Shown: piece after piece, positions 45,704-46,137 of the stretch
Position numbering within the stretch: the first letter of the stretch is position 1
Layout: each line of letters opens with the position of its first letter
From: a virus
Strand: one strand, 5' to 3'
DNA: 46,137 nt
Virus record (IMG/VR): IMGVR_UViG_3300042294_003123
Span: 1 to 46,137 of that record
The notes under the pieces: generated by a model
Database searches by the model: none
The model's input: only the letters and a program-made list of their open reading frames with translations
Told to the model about the DNA's origin: nothing
Position numbers and translations under genes: made by a program

Positions 45704-46137
45704 TATCGATAAACTAAAAAAGTTAATAGAGGAGTCCCTACCTAAAGGGGACTCTCCTATTACTGAAGCAACCTTATCTAAGGCAACCTTAGAAAAAAGA
45801 GAAGAAATTCTTAAAAATTTAAAAAAGAATAAAAAAGAATTAGTAAAACGCTATGGCAAAGATGCTGAGGCCGTTATGTATGGACGAGCAACAAACTTAG
45901 CTAAAAAAGCAGTATCAGAAATGAATAAACAAAAATTAAAAGAACTTGTTAGAAAATCTCTAACGAATGAAGCCGATTTAGAAGTAATGGCTGATAAAAT
46001 AGGAGGCGAAGATGAATTATCTTTAGCTTCTAATTTAATTGATGATTTTGAATCAAAATTAAAATCACATGATTGGTATTATATGATGTCTGATGACAAC
46101 AGAGCATATACTAAAGGTTCAGCAGAAGAATCAGAAC
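45684..46137 (+). CDS. Hypothetical late protein, cut by the window end
   Basis: Starts at ATG 45684 inside the end of the H1-like gene and stays open to the window edge (151 codons so far). The N-terminus is basic (MKIKQSNIDKLKKLIEESL) with a possible L-x-E site; I-T-E/A and T-N-E/A sites follow, as in the preceding late genes. Then come Lys-rich helices and an acidic stretch (IGGEDELSLASNLIDDFE). It probably belongs to the same set of virion-packaged proteins; no family recognised. Confidence 0.6.
   Translation, partial: MKIKQSNIDKLKKLIEESLPKGDSPITEATLSKATLEKREEILKNLKKNKKELVKRYGKDAEAVMYGRATNLAKKAVSEMNKQKLKELVRKSLTNEADLEVMADKIGGEDELSLASNLIDDFESKLKSHDWYYMMSDDNRAYTKGSAEESE

Overview
The window is a 46 kb piece of an AT-rich, tailed, T4-like (contractile-tail) phage genome. 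Every supported gene is on the + strand. The host is most likely a member of the Bacteroidota. Thirteen promoters have the form TTGG, exactly 19 bases, then TATATT, which matches the Bacteroidota housekeeping pattern (-33 TTTG, -7 TAnnTTTG). Shine-Dalgarno sites are nearly absent and leaders are A-rich, which also fits that phylum. The T4-like assignment rests on a gp25-like and a gp6-like baseplate wedge protein, a spike-like protein, a gp55-like late sigma factor, a DnaG-type primase and many late genes that overlap or nearly touch.

Layout. (1) 1-7251: small early-type genes, mostly of unknown function, each behind its own TTGG-N19-TATATT promoter and an AATAAAGGTTATG leader. They include a possible cysteine peptidase, a RadA/KaiC-like ATPase, two DUF932 paralogues and a YqiA-like alpha/beta hydrolase. 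(2) 7259-12768: an RNA island with 25 tRNA genes covering all 20 amino acids. Between the tRNAs lie several structured RNA candidates that are not tRNAs, boxA-like antitermination sites, internal terminators, a tiny lipoprotein, a 31-codon leader-like ORF, an RNase H-fold protein and a Ro60-like (DUF2828/TROVE-vWA) protein. Directly upstream of that last gene is a tandem set of related hairpin RNAs. (3) 12817-15966: a small membrane protein, a membrane-anchored double-PAS protein, a likely holin and an endolysin. (4) 16023-17988: an HD phosphohydrolase, a small membrane protein and the late sigma factor. (5) 18022-33214: the baseplate and tail-fibre module, including a 1741-residue protein. 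(6) 33216-35386: a GIY-YIG protein, primase and a PD-(D/E)XK nuclease. (7) 35408-46137: a run of late genes with short amphipathic N-termini and recurring L-x-E/A-or-G motifs. It includes a P-loop kinase, a nucleotidyltransferase/zinc-ribbon/HExxH fusion, a HAD phosphatase, a GAF-like membrane protein and a histone H1-like protein. These look like virion or internal-head cargo.

How it may work together (inference): host RNA polymerase reads the TTGG promoters first. The gp55-like sigma then switches on late genes through a TATTTATAA element that occurs just upstream of several late starts. The tRNA island is probably one or a few long transcripts protected by boxA-type antitermination. It supplies tRNAs and other stable RNAs, comparable to the T4 stable RNAs C and D. 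The most unusual part is 10854-12680, where tandem Y-RNA-like hairpins precede a Ro-like gene.
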